Shown here in pieces: positions 1 through 8,884 of a stretch of DNA of 64,000 nucleotides; the first letter of the stretch is position 1, and each line of letters opens with the position of its first letter. Source of the stretch: Lithodes maja (taxonomy: Eukaryota; Arthropoda; Malacostraca; Decapoda; Lithodidae); assembly GCA_037953745.1 (NCBI GenBank), contig JBAKBP010001385.1:62001-126000 (forward strand), written 5' to 3'. The notes under the pieces are model-generated. The model was not told the DNA's origin. It did no database searches and saw nothing but the letters and a program-made list of their open reading frames with translations. Made by a program: the position numbers and the translations under genes.

Positions 1-242
1 TTGTCTATTTTGACTGCTATGTCGTCATTCCAACCGCGGTTAAAAAGAAAACGTCTAGAGTCTACTCCTTATCTTGCTCTAGGAGACGTTGTACATTAAC
101 CAAAACTACCACCGAAGGTGAAAAAAGCATAGAAGAGAAGAAAAAGGGGTTTACCTTAGTTACCGCTCAAGGCCCATCCCGTGTTCCGTCATGCGCACAT
201 CCCTGTCGAACGTGCGCATGAGCGACCCTCTCTTGTCATCAT
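1..242 (+). repeat. A1 left inverted terminal repeat (window-truncated)
   Basis: The sequence from position 1 to about 242 is the reverse complement of 8019-8258 with few mismatches. In copy 2 the same repeat begins about 59 bp further left, at 51611, so the outermost part is missing here only because the window starts inside the element. Confidence 0.93.
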
Positions 243-1553
243 TTTTTCACGCGTCGCCATTGTTGAGTCCGCTTTTGTTGTGCTCCTTCAATTCACCCTG
301 TTTTAGGTTCGTTTCGGCTTTTCTGGCCTTCTTTTTGTTAGATAGATGTTACGTGATCTAGGGCACACGTAAATGGGCTCCTCAGTGTGTTTAATGGAGA
401 TGCGTGTGGAAATAGCTACCGAAGGTACGGGGGCGCCTGGCGTTCCTCGTCTATGTTTTTTCATTCTTTCTCTTTTCATATTCTTTTTTCCTGTTAGTCT
501 GGGCATAGTTTAGCTTTTAGCTTATTTTAGCCTAGCTTGTTTCTCATTCAGGACTTGCTATGCCCCTATGAGTTCTCATTTTTTCATAGCCTAGGTGTAC
601 AGTTGGTTCACAATCTGAGATTTCGTGGTGGCGGTGCTGTTTGTAGGGTTTGTGTCGGCCGCATTATTAGCGTTATTCCCGAGTCCCCCCTTTCGAGCCT
701 TCACTGTGTCTCAAGGGCCTGGGCGCTTGGTGGTTCGTGATATCCAGGGGTACCCCACGGGGCCTCTCCCTCACACCACAGGGTTTTTCGCCCCTGACAC
801 ATTCTCTACTCACGGCTAGGCCACCCTTTTTCTCGCCAGTTTCATTTACTGGTTATTGTGTTCCCTTCCTGTTTTCACCTCCATCCTTTCCTAGCCTTTT
901 GCCCAATCCTGGGGTACCCCACGGGGGCCCCTGTTTGTGCTAAACCACCCACCCTGCCACTTCTCCTCATGGGCTTTGCTCTATCTCTGTGGGTTGGGTG
1001 GTTCCTGGGGGATGTGCCTCCTCTCCCCAGGTGTGTCTTCCTTGCCTCTCCCTTGACCGGTTGAGTAATGATATTATCAAGGAAGACACTGCTCAAATTG
1101 ATGGCCATCGTCGCTTGGAGTTCATAAGGAGTTGACGCTTTTTGTGGGCCTTTTTTGGTTTTCCTAGACGCTCCTCTCGCTTTTTCGGCGCCGGACCATC
1201 TCGGCCGGTCCCGCAAATTTGCGGAGTGCTCGATTCGGTCCTCTGGGACGTTTCGGCTCCCCGCAAATTTGCGGAGATCGCTGAGGGGTCTCGCGGCGAT
1301 GCGGGAGGGTTGTGTCGGTACGGTTATACCTCCATTGGCCCGCAAATTTGCGGTTATAGTTGGCTTTCACTGTTGACCCTTTTTTATGTCATATTGTTGC
1401 CTGATGCTATATTGGTGTATGCACTTTCTGGTGTTAAGACCCTGCATGTGAGGTGTTGAGTGGTGGTTAACACTTTCTCCATCTTTGCAGGTTCTGCTTG
1501 TGCTCTTCCGCATCGCCCGCCCTCCTCACCTCCCTCGGTGCTCCCGGTTTAGA
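243..1553 (+). other. A1 5' leader, no gene
   Basis: Pyrimidine-rich leader between the ITR and gag. It contains two copies of GGGGTACCCCACGGG (about 747 and 910) and three copies of a 14-bp palindrome (see separate entry). Splice-like signals are present, such as a polypyrimidine tract ending in TTTGCAG at 1490. Short ORFs in several frames, including minus-strand 875-1345, are not conserved as protein in copy 2 and are not called. Confidence 0.7.
1211..1353 (+). promoter_or_regulatory. Three copies of perfect palindrome CCGCAAATTTGCGG
   Basis: Identical 14-bp palindromes lie at 1211-1224, 1261-1274 and 1340-1353. All three recur at matching places in copy 2 (52887-52900, 52937-52950, 53016-53029), although the surrounding sequence has diverged. 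Their conservation and position between the ITR and gag suggest a binding site or hairpin used by the element. The function is not known. Confidence 0.7.
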
Positions 1554-4526
1554 GTGAGTACGACTTCCAGTTTGCATGTGTGTTCCTGTTTTCCCATGCT
1601 CATTCCCTGGTTTTTATTGGACATTATCTTCACTTACTCCGTCACCGTGCTGCTTATGCTGTGTGTTCTTCCGTTGCAGGTGGGATGCCTTGCTTTCACC
1701 AGGGCTGTGGCTCCCCGTGCTTGGAATGCCACAGGTCCTGCCTACGCCACTCCCAATGTGTGTCCTCTACGGCCTGTATACCTCCCTGCTCTGTGTGGCC
1801 CGTGTATGGACCTGGTGGATGTAGTGGACCATCACCCTGGTTCCTCTGACGCGGCGGTGGCCTCTGCATCCCTTCAGTCTGTGTGGGCGGTGGTCTCCCA
1901 CCACATTAGGTCTGTGGGCCACCGCTCCCCAGCTTTTGTTGACGACCGGATCCGCGTCGCCCTGGGCATCCCTGACCCGTCTGGGGGCCGTTTACCTGGC
2001 CCTCTCCCTGCTCGGGCTCTCCTCCCTGAGTCCCGTGGTCGGTCGTCACATCGTCGGGAGGATCCCCAGCTCCGTCCACGCTCTCGCTCTCCTCGTCGCC
2101 CGTCCTCTACTGCCCCTCCTCGTCCTCCTGATAGCCTTGACTCCGCCCGTCGCCCTCGTCATGGTTCTCGCCCTGTGGCCGGGGTTAGCGTCTCTGCCCC
2201 TGTACGCCCTCCCCTGGCCTCTCCGGATAGGGGCTCTACTACCTTCCGCCCGCTTCCCCTGCACAAAAGACGTCCTCTTCATGTGTCCTCTACGCACGCG
2301 GATGTACATGCTGTAGCTGGCCCTCTGCTCCCTCCTCCTACTCTGTCCAGGGGGGTCCGCCAGGTTGTAGTTGCTTCTCCTCCTACTTCTCCTGCTTCGG
2401 TGCCACTTCTTCCTTCACGGTCTCGTCCCAAGGTGGAGGTCCCTCCCTCCTCCTCCTCGGTGTCGGGCCGCCCTGTTCTCTCAGCCCCGGGGATCCTTGC
2501 TCTGTTTCCCCCCGCGGCTCCTTCTGACCTCCTTTCACCCGGCCAGCCTTCCCACTCCCGTCATCCTGCTCCTCTTCCTTCTTCTATCCCTGATCTTCGA
2601 TTACCGGCTCCCCGAGGGGGTACCCCGCCGCTTAACTCGGTGGAGTATAGCGAGGTTTCGTGGTCCCCTTTCTCGGGGGCTGACGTGTCGCTGGAAGAGG
2701 GGGATGGTGATGTTTCCCCCTCGGGCGTTAGTGATCGGGGACGAGACCCTCAGGGGCGCCACGGCTGTCGTCGCTCGCCTTCTTTGGGCCGCGACGCTGC
2801 TGTTTCGTGTCATGGGTCTCGCTCTCGCTCACGCTCGCCCCTGCGGGCCGAACTATCTTCGGGGGGGTCGCCTCTCTCGGATCGATTTTCGGCTATGCAG
2901 GGGTGGGTTGTGTCACACTTCGACGAGCGCTTGGAGGCGATGCAAGATTCCCTCTTATCGCGCTTCTTGGCGGTGACACAACCTCAGCGCCTCACCCAAC
3001 CTACCCCTGCTTTGGTCCCCCTCCCCTCTGCGGTGGACCACATTCCTTCTCGCCCTGCTTCTCCGCCTGCCCGGTCGTCGGCTAGTACTGCTCCTACCCT
3101 GGCTCAGGTGGTTGCCCCTGCTGTCTCCCATGCGGGGGTTCTCCGTCTGCTAGGGCAGGGTCCGCGCTTGCCCCCCATCCAGAAGGCCAAGGTCCCGTCG
3201 CGGACTATGCCGCTCCTCTATGGCTCCTTGGCTGTTTGGAAGGGGGTGCAGGCCTCCCACCCGGAGCGTGCTACCAACTTCCCGTCAGGTGAGAGGGCCC
3301 TACCTTCGGGCTGGTCGGTTCAAATTAATGATAAGATGCAGTTCAGGGCGATCAGGGTGGATGGTCAAGTGGCCGACGTGGAGGTGCGGGCTTACCCGAC
3401 GAGGACTGACCTTCAGTACTTTTCGGTGAAGCCGATGAAGTCTGCTCCTCGGACTAAGCTCTGGTCAGACTTCACCCGCCAGGACATCCTTCAGGATGTT
3501 CAGTCCCTGGCTGTGTTGACGGGACTGTCCTCCTATGGGATGGGTTTGTGTGACGATGGTAAGCCTGGCTTAGCCGTCGTGCTCGATAATCCTCTCCCAT
3601 TGGAGGCCTGGTTTGCTGAGGCCTTAGAATTCGCCAACCGTTCCGTCGACAGATCTGTTTCAGTCCCTCCCCCGGAGTCGTCACTGCTTTTGCCTCCTCT
3701 TGTATCTGTCGGCGGATTGGATGGCAAGTTCTGGTCCTGGATCAGCGCGCCCAAACTTGAAATTTGTGCTGTTGCTAACCCGTTCTTTTCCCACCCAGAT
3801 AAGTCCTCTGTCGACGGGGATTTTACCTTGCGGCAGAGGGTGGCGAACTTATTATCTTGTCTTTTAGGTTCCCTCCAGACATCTGTTCACCACCTGAGGC
3901 TTATCGAGGCGACTGCACCTGGCGATCTTCGCGAGGGTTTGGACCACGTTCGGCGGATCCACCTTCAGCTCGCGGTGTCTTTGGTTCCCGAGCTGAAGGC
4001 GGTTTTGTGCGAGGCAACTCGACAACGCCAGACGGTAAGGTCCTCGTTCTGCCGGAAAGCCCCTTTGGATATTCGTCAGGGTTTGTTGTACTCTGAGCTA
4101 TATACATCGGGGCTTTTTGCGCAGGATGCTTGGGAACGCTACGCTTCTCTGTCAGCGGACCCTGCTTACGACACGCAAAGACGCGCTGTGTCGCGACCAG
4201 GGTCTTCGCAGTCCCGTCCTTCTGCCGGTCCTCCTCGGGGTGCTGCCGCCACTGCTGCCGCCAAGAAAGGGCGCAGGAAAGGGAAGTTGCCGGCCAGAGC
4301 GTCGGTTCCGCCTCGCACTTCTGCTCCTGCTCCCTTTCATCCCCGCCGAGACGGGGCTGGCCAGCCTTCCACTTCCGGCCGCACTTCGACGGGGTCTGAC
4401 GCACGACGGACAGGGGATGGGGTGACCCGCCCTTTTCGGCGAGGTGGGGGGGGTAGAGGTGGTCAACGTGGCTCTTATGACCGCAAGGACCGTACCGGGG
4501 GACCCTCCACGTCAAAAAATGTGTAG
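1485..4526 (+). CDS. A1 Gag-like protein
   Basis: A 1013-residue open frame ends at 4526 and overlaps the YR frame that opens at 4444. It is rich in Pro, Ser and Arg (residues about 165-470, with SR/RS runs). A more conserved region at about 540-900 also appears in the DIRS-B gag, for example the stretch before YSELYTSG. The tail is basic and Gly/Arg-rich, as expected for nucleic-acid binding. The first 65 codons cross the predicted intron, so the true start is probably the ATG at 1685 in the +1 frame, which encodes a Cys/His cluster. Relative to copy 2, A1 has 4 extra nucleotides at about 1774-1779 that move this cluster out of frame. The role as the particle protein is inferred from position; there is no zinc knuckle of retroviral type. 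Confidence 0.75.
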   Translation: MQVLLVLFRIARPPHLPRCSRFRVSTTSSLHVCSCFPMLIPWFLLDIIFTYSVTVLLMLCVLPLQVGCLAFTRAVAPRAWNATGPAYATPNVCPLRPVYLPALCGPCMDLVDVVDHHPGSSDAAVASASLQSVWAVVSHHIRSVGHRSPAFVDDRIRVALGIPDPSGGRLPGPLPARALLPESRGRSSHRREDPQLRPRSRSPRRPSSTAPPRPPDSLDSARRPRHGSRPVAGVSVSAPVRPPLASPDRGSTTFRPLPLHKRRPLHVSSTHADVHAVAGPLLPPPTLSRGVRQVVVASPPTSPASVPLLPSRSRPKVEVPPSSSSVSGRPVLSAPGILALFPPAAPSDLLSPGQPSHSRHPAPLPSSIPDLRLPAPRGGTPPLNSVEYSEVSWSPFSGADVSLEEGDGDVSPSGVSDRGRDPQGRHGCRRSPSLGRDAAVSCHGSRSRSRSPLRAELSSGGSPLSDRFSAMQGWVVSHFDERLEAMQDSLLSRFLAVTQPQRLTQPTPALVPLPSAVDHIPSRPASPPARSSASTAPTLAQVVAPAVSHAGVLRLLGQGPRLPPIQKAKVPSRTMPLLYGSLAVWKGVQASHPERATNFPSGERALPSGWSVQINDKMQFRAIRVDGQVADVEVRAYPTRTDLQYFSVKPMKSAPRTKLWSDFTRQDILQDVQSLAVLTGLSSYGMGLCDDGKPGLAVVLDNPLPLEAWFAEALEFANRSVDRSVSVPPPESSLLLPPLVSVGGLDGKFWSWISAPKLEICAVANPFFSHPDKSSVDGDFTLRQRVANLLSCLLGSLQTSVHHLRLIEATAPGDLREGLDHVRRIHLQLAVSLVPELKAVLCEATRQRQTVRSSFCRKAPLDIRQGLLYSELYTSGLFAQDAWERYASLSADPAYDTQRRAVSRPGSSQSRPSAGPPRGAAATAAAKKGRRKGKLPARASVPPRTSAPAPFHPRRDGAGQPSTSGRTSTGSDARRTGDGVTRPFRRGGGGRGGQRGSYDRKDRTGGPSTSKNV
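1554..1679 (+). other. Predicted short intron upstream of A1 gag
   Basis: A donor-like GTGAGTA begins at 1554. The acceptor-like tract ending TTGCAG is at 1679, six bases before the ATG at 1685 that opens a Cys-rich reading frame. Copy 2 keeps the donor but has CTG in place of the acceptor CAG. The DIRS-B copies have a comparable 175-bp intron-like segment just upstream of their gag. This is a prediction from splice consensus only. Confidence 0.4.
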
Positions 4527-7407
4527 GTTCTCCAGGTCGGTCTCCTCCTTGTTCTCCTTCTCGCCTCGCAGAACGGGTCGCTCACCTCATCTCGGGGGCT
4601 CCCACAGGTTGTTTTCGCCCTTGCGCCCCTCGGTGGCCGCGAGGGACGTGGGGGCGGAAGATTGCACGGAGGGGTCTAACCTGGAGATGGAAGTCCAGAC
4701 CCCCACTCAGCTCTTGTCAACGAAGCCGGCCTGTCTCTTCGGAGGTGGCCGACGTGATTACATCCATGCACGAGCAGGGAATCGTCACGGAGGTGAAAGC
4801 CGGTCAACCGGTTTTCCTCTCCCGTGTTTTTCTGGTACCGAAGAAGGACTGCGACGCGATGCGACCGGTGGTGGATCTGTCGGCCCTCAACGGGCACATC
4901 GTGAACACGCGGTTTCGGATGCTGACGGTGCACCAGGTACGACTGGCCCTGCGACCTCTGTCGTGGGTAGTGTCGCTGGACCTCAAGGATGCGTATTGGC
5001 ACGTTCCTATCCATCCTCGTTTCCAGCGATTCTTGGCCGTTCAGACTTCCGATCGTGTGTTCATGTTCGACAGACTTCCCTTCGGTCTCAACATCGCGCC
5101 GCGGATCTTCTCGAAACTGGTGAAGCAGGCTCTGGATCCTCTCCTCAGGAGCGGCCTCCAGATCCTGTTTTACTTGGACGACTGGTTGATAGTTTCCGAC
5201 ACCCTAGAACAGTGCGTCCGCGACACCCTCACAGTAGTTCGACACATCACACAGTTAGGGTTCAAAGTCAATATGCCCAAGTCACGCCTGACCCCGTCGC
5301 GTGTCGTGATGTGGGTAGGTCTCGCATGGGATCTGTCCAACGCTACAGTAACCCAGAGTCAGCCAAACGCGGTGAAACTTCGCAGGAAGGTCTTCGCCGT
5401 GTTGCACTCGGTCTCCCTCACGAGGAGGATCTGGGACTCGTTATTGGGTTCCCTGAATTGGGCTGCTCTGACCATTCCCTTAGGGAGGCTCAGGCTGCGC
5501 CGCCTAATACTCATGGGCAACAAGGTGTTTCCGTTGGCCCCTATGGATCGGCTCATGCCGATCCCGCGTACCATTCACAGACACTTAGGACACTGGGTTG
5601 CTCGGGGCACGCTCTCTGCGGCTGTGCCCTGGACCGCCCCCCCGCCGACGATCTGGGTGGATACAGATGCGTCGAGCGAGGTAGGGTGGGGTTACCAATC
5701 CAACCTGGGACATCAACATCACGGCAGATGGGTGGGACACACACACCTACACATCAATGCCCTCGAACTCTTGGTTCCCTTGTTCTTCCTGCGGGACCAT
5801 GCGCTGGCCCTTCGGGCCCAGTCGGTGGCCTTCCGGATGGACAATCAGACAGCTGTCCACTGTATCCAAAAGCAGGGGTCCTCCAGGTCTTTGACTCTGT
5901 TGGGGATCTCCGAGAAGTTGTTCTTCCTCGCGAACCGACACAACATCTCCCTGCACGCCTCCTACCTGCCCGGGACTGCCAACCTATGGGCGGACGCCCT
6001 GTCGAGAGGACAGGGCGTTCTTGTAGAATGGGCACTGAAACAGACTGTATTCGACGACCTCGCGGCTTCCTGGGGTGTTCCGGAGGTCGACTTGTTCGCA
6101 TCGAAGGAGACGCGCAAGTTGCCTCGGTACCTATCCCTCCGGACTCGTACTCCGGAGGGGGGTCCGGACGCTTTCATGGAAGACTGGAGCAGGTGGCAGT
6201 CGATATACATATTTCCGCCACCAGACGCACTGTTGATGTGCAAAGTCCTCGCGAGGCTGCGGCTGTACCGCGGCAGAGTCTGGCTCATAGCGCCTCTGTG
6301 GCCGGCCCAGGCTTGGTACTCCCAGTTGAAACGGTGGTGCCCGAGTCCGGTCCCTCTCCCTCTCTCACACTTCCACTTGAGCCAGGTTGGAGACCTACGG
6401 ACCTCGTTGGCCTTCGCATCGTGGATGTTCGTGAGGCGCGGTGGCTCCCAGTCCACGGACGGGCCCTGACTGACTTCCTGAAGCGTTCATGGACGTCTTC
6501 GACTTGGGGGACTTACGAGTCCCACTGGAGGTCTTTTACTAGGTGGATACAGGACACTCGCCAGACTGTTAGCTCTCCTTCCCTCGTCCTACACTACTTG
6601 TTTCACCTCTTCCGTACACGTCGCTTTCAAGTCAACACTATACGTAACCACTTGTCTGCCATCCGGGAGGTCTTTGAGTCCGTCACTGGGCTGGTCGTTC
6701 CTCCAAAGGAGCTGGATTCCTTCATGAAGGCTGCCTTCAGGGAGCGACCGCCTCCGCGCCAGATCCCTCCTCAGTGGGATCTGGGGCGTGCTCTGGACCT
6801 TCTGGCTTCACACACATATACACGGGACACTACACCGGTTCAGTTGCTGGAGCGTACGCTCTTCCTTGTCGCTCTGGCCACTGGGGATAGGGTATCTGAA
6901 CTAGCTGCCATGTCGCGGTCCCAGGAATGCATGCGATTCTCCCTGTCATTGAATGTCGTCACGTTAGCCCCCTCCCCTCATTTTGTTGCCAAGAATGAGA
7001 GAGAGACCCACGTTTTCAAGCCTTTCACCATCCGGGCTTTAAAGCGTGGGCATACTCACCATGTGTTGTGCCCGGTGCAGGCCTTGCACTCCTATGTTGA
7101 GTCTGTGGCTCCGACTTCGGGGACTGCTGTGTGGGTGTCTCCTCGGACTGGTGGGAGACTCTCGAAGGTACAGATAGGACGCCACATTTGTCGGGTTATT
7201 CGTGCCAGTAACCCTGCTTGTCGGGGTTCTGCGCACGATGTGCGGTCCTTTGCTGCCTCCTTACGGTTCCTGCAGACTCGTTCGTTGCCTGACGTCGCCT
7301 CGGCGGGTTTGTGGTCTTCTATCCATACCTTCGTCTCCTCCTACCTCTCCATGTCCATTGTTAGACCCCCTCGGCCTGTGATAGCTCTCGGGAGTCGTGT
7401 TTCCTAG
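4444..7407 (+). CDS. A1 tyrosine recombinase (YR) in a 987-codon open frame
   Basis: The recombinase itself occupies about 6380-7404; the first two thirds of the open frame run through the RT gene in another frame and resemble no known protein. The catalytic set is visible: Arg in TGDRVSEL, His and Arg in AHDVRSF, and the Tyr nucleophile in VSSYLS near the C-terminus. The core-binding helical part begins around FLKRSWTSSTWGTY. DIRS YRs join the circular double-stranded intermediate to the target. There is no convincing start codon close to the domain, so the protein may be made from the overlapping ORF by a frameshift or with a long N-terminal extension. It ends with TAG at 7405-7407. Confidence 0.9.
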   Translation: MGGVEVVNVALMTARTVPGDPPRQKMCRFSRSVSSLFSFSPRRTGRSPHLGGSHRLFSPLRPSVAARDVGAEDCTEGSNLEMEVQTPTQLLSTKPACLFGGGRRDYIHARAGNRHGGESRSTGFPLPCFSGTEEGLRRDATGGGSVGPQRAHREHAVSDADGAPGTTGPATSVVGSVAGPQGCVLARSYPSSFPAILGRSDFRSCVHVRQTSLRSQHRAADLLETGEAGSGSSPQERPPDPVLLGRLVDSFRHPRTVRPRHPHSSSTHHTVRVQSQYAQVTPDPVACRDVGRSRMGSVQRYSNPESAKRGETSQEGLRRVALGLPHEEDLGLVIGFPELGCSDHSLREAQAAPPNTHGQQGVSVGPYGSAHADPAYHSQTLRTLGCSGHALCGCALDRPPADDLGGYRCVERGRVGLPIQPGTSTSRQMGGTHTPTHQCPRTLGSLVLPAGPCAGPSGPVGGLPDGQSDSCPLYPKAGVLQVFDSVGDLREVVLPREPTQHLPARLLPARDCQPMGGRPVERTGRSCRMGTETDCIRRPRGFLGCSGGRLVRIEGDAQVASVPIPPDSYSGGGSGRFHGRLEQVAVDIHISATRRTVDVQSPREAAAVPRQSLAHSASVAGPGLVLPVETVVPESGPSPSLTLPLEPGWRPTDLVGLRIVDVREARWLPVHGRALTDFLKRSWTSSTWGTYESHWRSFTRWIQDTRQTVSSPSLVLHYLFHLFRTRRFQVNTIRNHLSAIREVFESVTGLVVPPKELDSFMKAAFRERPPPRQIPPQWDLGRALDLLASHTYTRDTTPVQLLERTLFLVALATGDRVSELAAMSRSQECMRFSLSLNVVTLAPSPHFVAKNERETHVFKPFTIRALKRGHTHHVLCPVQALHSYVESVAPTSGTAVWVSPRTGGRLSKVQIGRHICRVIRASNPACRGSAHDVRSFAASLRFLQTRSLPDVASAGLWSSIHTFVSSYLSMSIVRPPRPVIALGSRVS
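4745..6469 (+). CDS. A1 reverse transcriptase - RNase H - MT-like domain
   Basis: The frame is open upstream of 4745, which is a GTG codon, so the real start is uncertain and expression may follow from gag by frameshift or reinitiation. RT covers residues about 1-235: SLDLKDAYW carries the first catalytic Asp, PFGL follows, and FYLDDW at about 141 is the active-site box. RNase H covers about 300-430: DTDAS, NALELL, MDNQTAV and ADALSR supply the acidic residues. It is followed by the DIRS-type MT-like segment (VDLFAS, DAF.EDW, FPPPDAL, APLWPAQAWY). All motifs are intact. Together these make cDNA from element RNA. The function of the MT-like part is unproven. The end overlaps the YR frame. Confidence 0.93.
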   Translation: MADVITSMHEQGIVTEVKAGQPVFLSRVFLVPKKDCDAMRPVVDLSALNGHIVNTRFRMLTVHQVRLALRPLSWVVSLDLKDAYWHVPIHPRFQRFLAVQTSDRVFMFDRLPFGLNIAPRIFSKLVKQALDPLLRSGLQILFYLDDWLIVSDTLEQCVRDTLTVVRHITQLGFKVNMPKSRLTPSRVVMWVGLAWDLSNATVTQSQPNAVKLRRKVFAVLHSVSLTRRIWDSLLGSLNWAALTIPLGRLRLRRLILMGNKVFPLAPMDRLMPIPRTIHRHLGHWVARGTLSAAVPWTAPPPTIWVDTDASSEVGWGYQSNLGHQHHGRWVGHTHLHINALELLVPLFFLRDHALALRAQSVAFRMDNQTAVHCIQKQGSSRSLTLLGISEKLFFLANRHNISLHASYLPGTANLWADALSRGQGVLVEWALKQTVFDDLAASWGVPEVDLFASKETRKLPRYLSLRTRTPEGGPDAFMEDWSRWQSIYIFPPPDALLMCKVLARLRLYRGRVWLIAPLWPAQAWYSQLKRWCPSPVPLPLSHFHLSQVGDLRTSLAFASWMFVRRGGSQSTDGP

Positions 7408-7842
7408 AGCTCTAGCGAAGTTGCCTGGTCTTCCCCCCTTGTCACTCTTTCTTTTACTTTGTTTTCTTTGAAAAGGGGGGGGAGAGTACGGGTTTGCAAC
7501 ACTGGATTGCAAGTTTGGGATTATGTTATATGTATACAGTACATAAGTGTTTTTGCCTACTTGAAAATTGTGTTTTATTTTTGTGTTCCATGTTTTTGTT
7601 CGTTTTGGAAGAAAAGGGATTTTGTGTACAGTGCTTTTTGGTTTAAGACGAGTCTTTGGTTTTGCATTACTATGAATGACGGGCACGTGTTAAAACTGCT
7701 CTTTTTAGCTACTCCTCAGTTTTTCACTCTTTTATTAAACTCTCTTGTTTAACTTGTGTTTCTTTGTCATTCATAATTTTGTCTTATGCATTGTTTTTTT
7801 TTGGTATGTTGGGCTTGGATGTCCTCCTCCTATTTGTTATGC
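7408..7842 (+). other. A1 3' untranslated region
   Basis: AT-rich, with no gene. It is well conserved in copy 2 (about 58930-59298), including adenine-rich stretches, which contrasts with the adenine loss in the coding part of copy 2. Confidence 0.8.
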
Positions 7843-7956
7843 AGCCTTGACGTTGGATTTGCCAAGACTACTAACAAATTGGGAGGTTTGACGTACCTCC
7901 CAACCTACCAAATAGGAAAACCTACTATTTGGTAGTAGTCTTGGAAAATCCAACGT
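7843..7956 (+). repeat. A1 internal complementary region (ICR)
   Basis: 7843-7878 is the reverse complement of the element's outer left end (seen in copy 2 at 51611-51646). 7879-7956 is the reverse complement of the outer right end (8282-8366). In DIRS elements the ICR pairs with both ends of the linear cDNA to allow circle formation. The junction between the two halves is at 7878/7879. Confidence 0.93.
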
Positions 7957-8018
7957 ACATAATACCCTCCCTCACGCCGGACCCCTGCCCATCCGCGTTC
8001 TTCTGCTGACGTGAGATG

Positions 8019-8366
8019 TGATGACAAGAGAGGGTCGCTCATGCGCACGTTCGACAGGGATCTGCGCATGACGGAACACGGGATGGGCCTTGAGCGGTAA
8101 CTAAGGTAAACCCCTTTTTCTTCTCTTCTATGCTTTTTCACCATCGGTGGTAGTTTTGGTTAATGTACAACGTCTCCTAGAGCAAGATAAGGAGTAGACT
8201 CTAGACGTTTTCTTTTTAACCGCGGTTGGAATGACGACATAGCAGTCAAAATAGACAAGTCGTCATTGCAATTAGGTTAATAGCCTTGACGTTGGATTTT
8301 CCAAGACTACTACCAAATAGTAGGTTTTCCTATTTGGTAGGTTGGGAGGTACGTCAAACCTCCCAA
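8019..8366 (+). repeat. A1 right inverted terminal repeat and right end
   Basis: 8019-8258 is the reverse complement of the left ITR as far as the window shows it. 8259-8281 would pair with left-end sequence outside the window. 8282-8366 is the 85-bp right extension, which the ICR matches. The end CCTCCCAA at 8366 is also the end of copy 2 (59383). Confidence 0.92.
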
Positions 8367-8884
8367 TATCATCGACGGAATTTTTTTGTAAGAATCTTAA
8401 TGACCCTGCCCACATTCTGATATCGTGGGCTCTTCCCACTAGACCGGGGTTACTTTCTCTAATAACTTCTACAAGTAAAGATGCTAATTTCCTTTTAGTG
8501 ATGCACTTGCCTGTACCATTAACCCAGAGAGCTCCCTGTTGTTGAGGGTTTGAAACTCTCAAAACTTAATAAGAGATTGTACTGGGCATAATATAGGATG
8601 TGTATCCCCTCGCTTTAGTGCCGGGATCGTAAAATCAGAAAAAATATGATCACTATGCTAATTTTTAGCAATAAAAGTGCGTGACGGCGCAATTTGGAGA
8701 TTGACATTGCGCCTCCCAAACCTGAGACAATTAGGTTCGTTGCTCATCGCCGCCAGCTCAGACACCCAGTTACCTGTGGCCAAAGCCAGAAGGAACACAG
8801 CCTTCTTTAATATTGACTCAAAATCTGGAGAGTGATTTTATTTATGAGAATGAAGTAAAGACAATGCTTTGTCTAGCGACCAGG
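8367..8884 (-). pseudogene. B0 tyrosine recombinase, C-terminal fragment
   Basis: Minus-strand YR sequence of the DIRS-B family: 8367-8562 reads SNPGLVGRAHDIR with the catalytic His-x-x-Arg, and 8563-8884 holds a degenerate middle part matching 10470-10770 of copy B2. It is cut at 8366 by A1 before the catalytic Tyr, and at 8884 by B2. Its other half continues exactly at 46167: joining the two sides gives GACCAGG-TAGGCATGAG, the same as the uninterrupted gene in B2 (about 10768-10786). Confidence 0.88.

Larger units (their letters stand above)
1..8366 (+). mobile_element. DIRS-A copy 1 (A1), DIRS1-like tyrosine-recombinase retrotransposon
   Basis: Seen: gag, RT-RNaseH-MT and tyrosine recombinase ORFs on the + strand, flanked by inverted terminal repeats (1-242 against 8019-8258), an internal complementary region at 7843-7956 and an 85-bp right end at 8282-8366. 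Comparison with copy 2 shows that about 59 bp of the left end lie before position 1. Known of the family: DIRS elements replicate through RT and integrate through a tyrosine recombinase, usually without target duplication. The right end abuts a minus-strand DIRS-B recombinase gene, so A1 inserted into that older element. RT, RNase H and YR catalytic motifs are intact. A 4-nt difference from copy 2 near 1774 disturbs the start of gag, so autonomy is uncertain. Confidence 0.93.

Noticed and set aside
875..1345. 156-codon minus-strand ORF in the A1 leader
   Set aside because: The A2 equivalent is shorter and differs. It lies in noncoding leader with palindromes and has no family resemblance.
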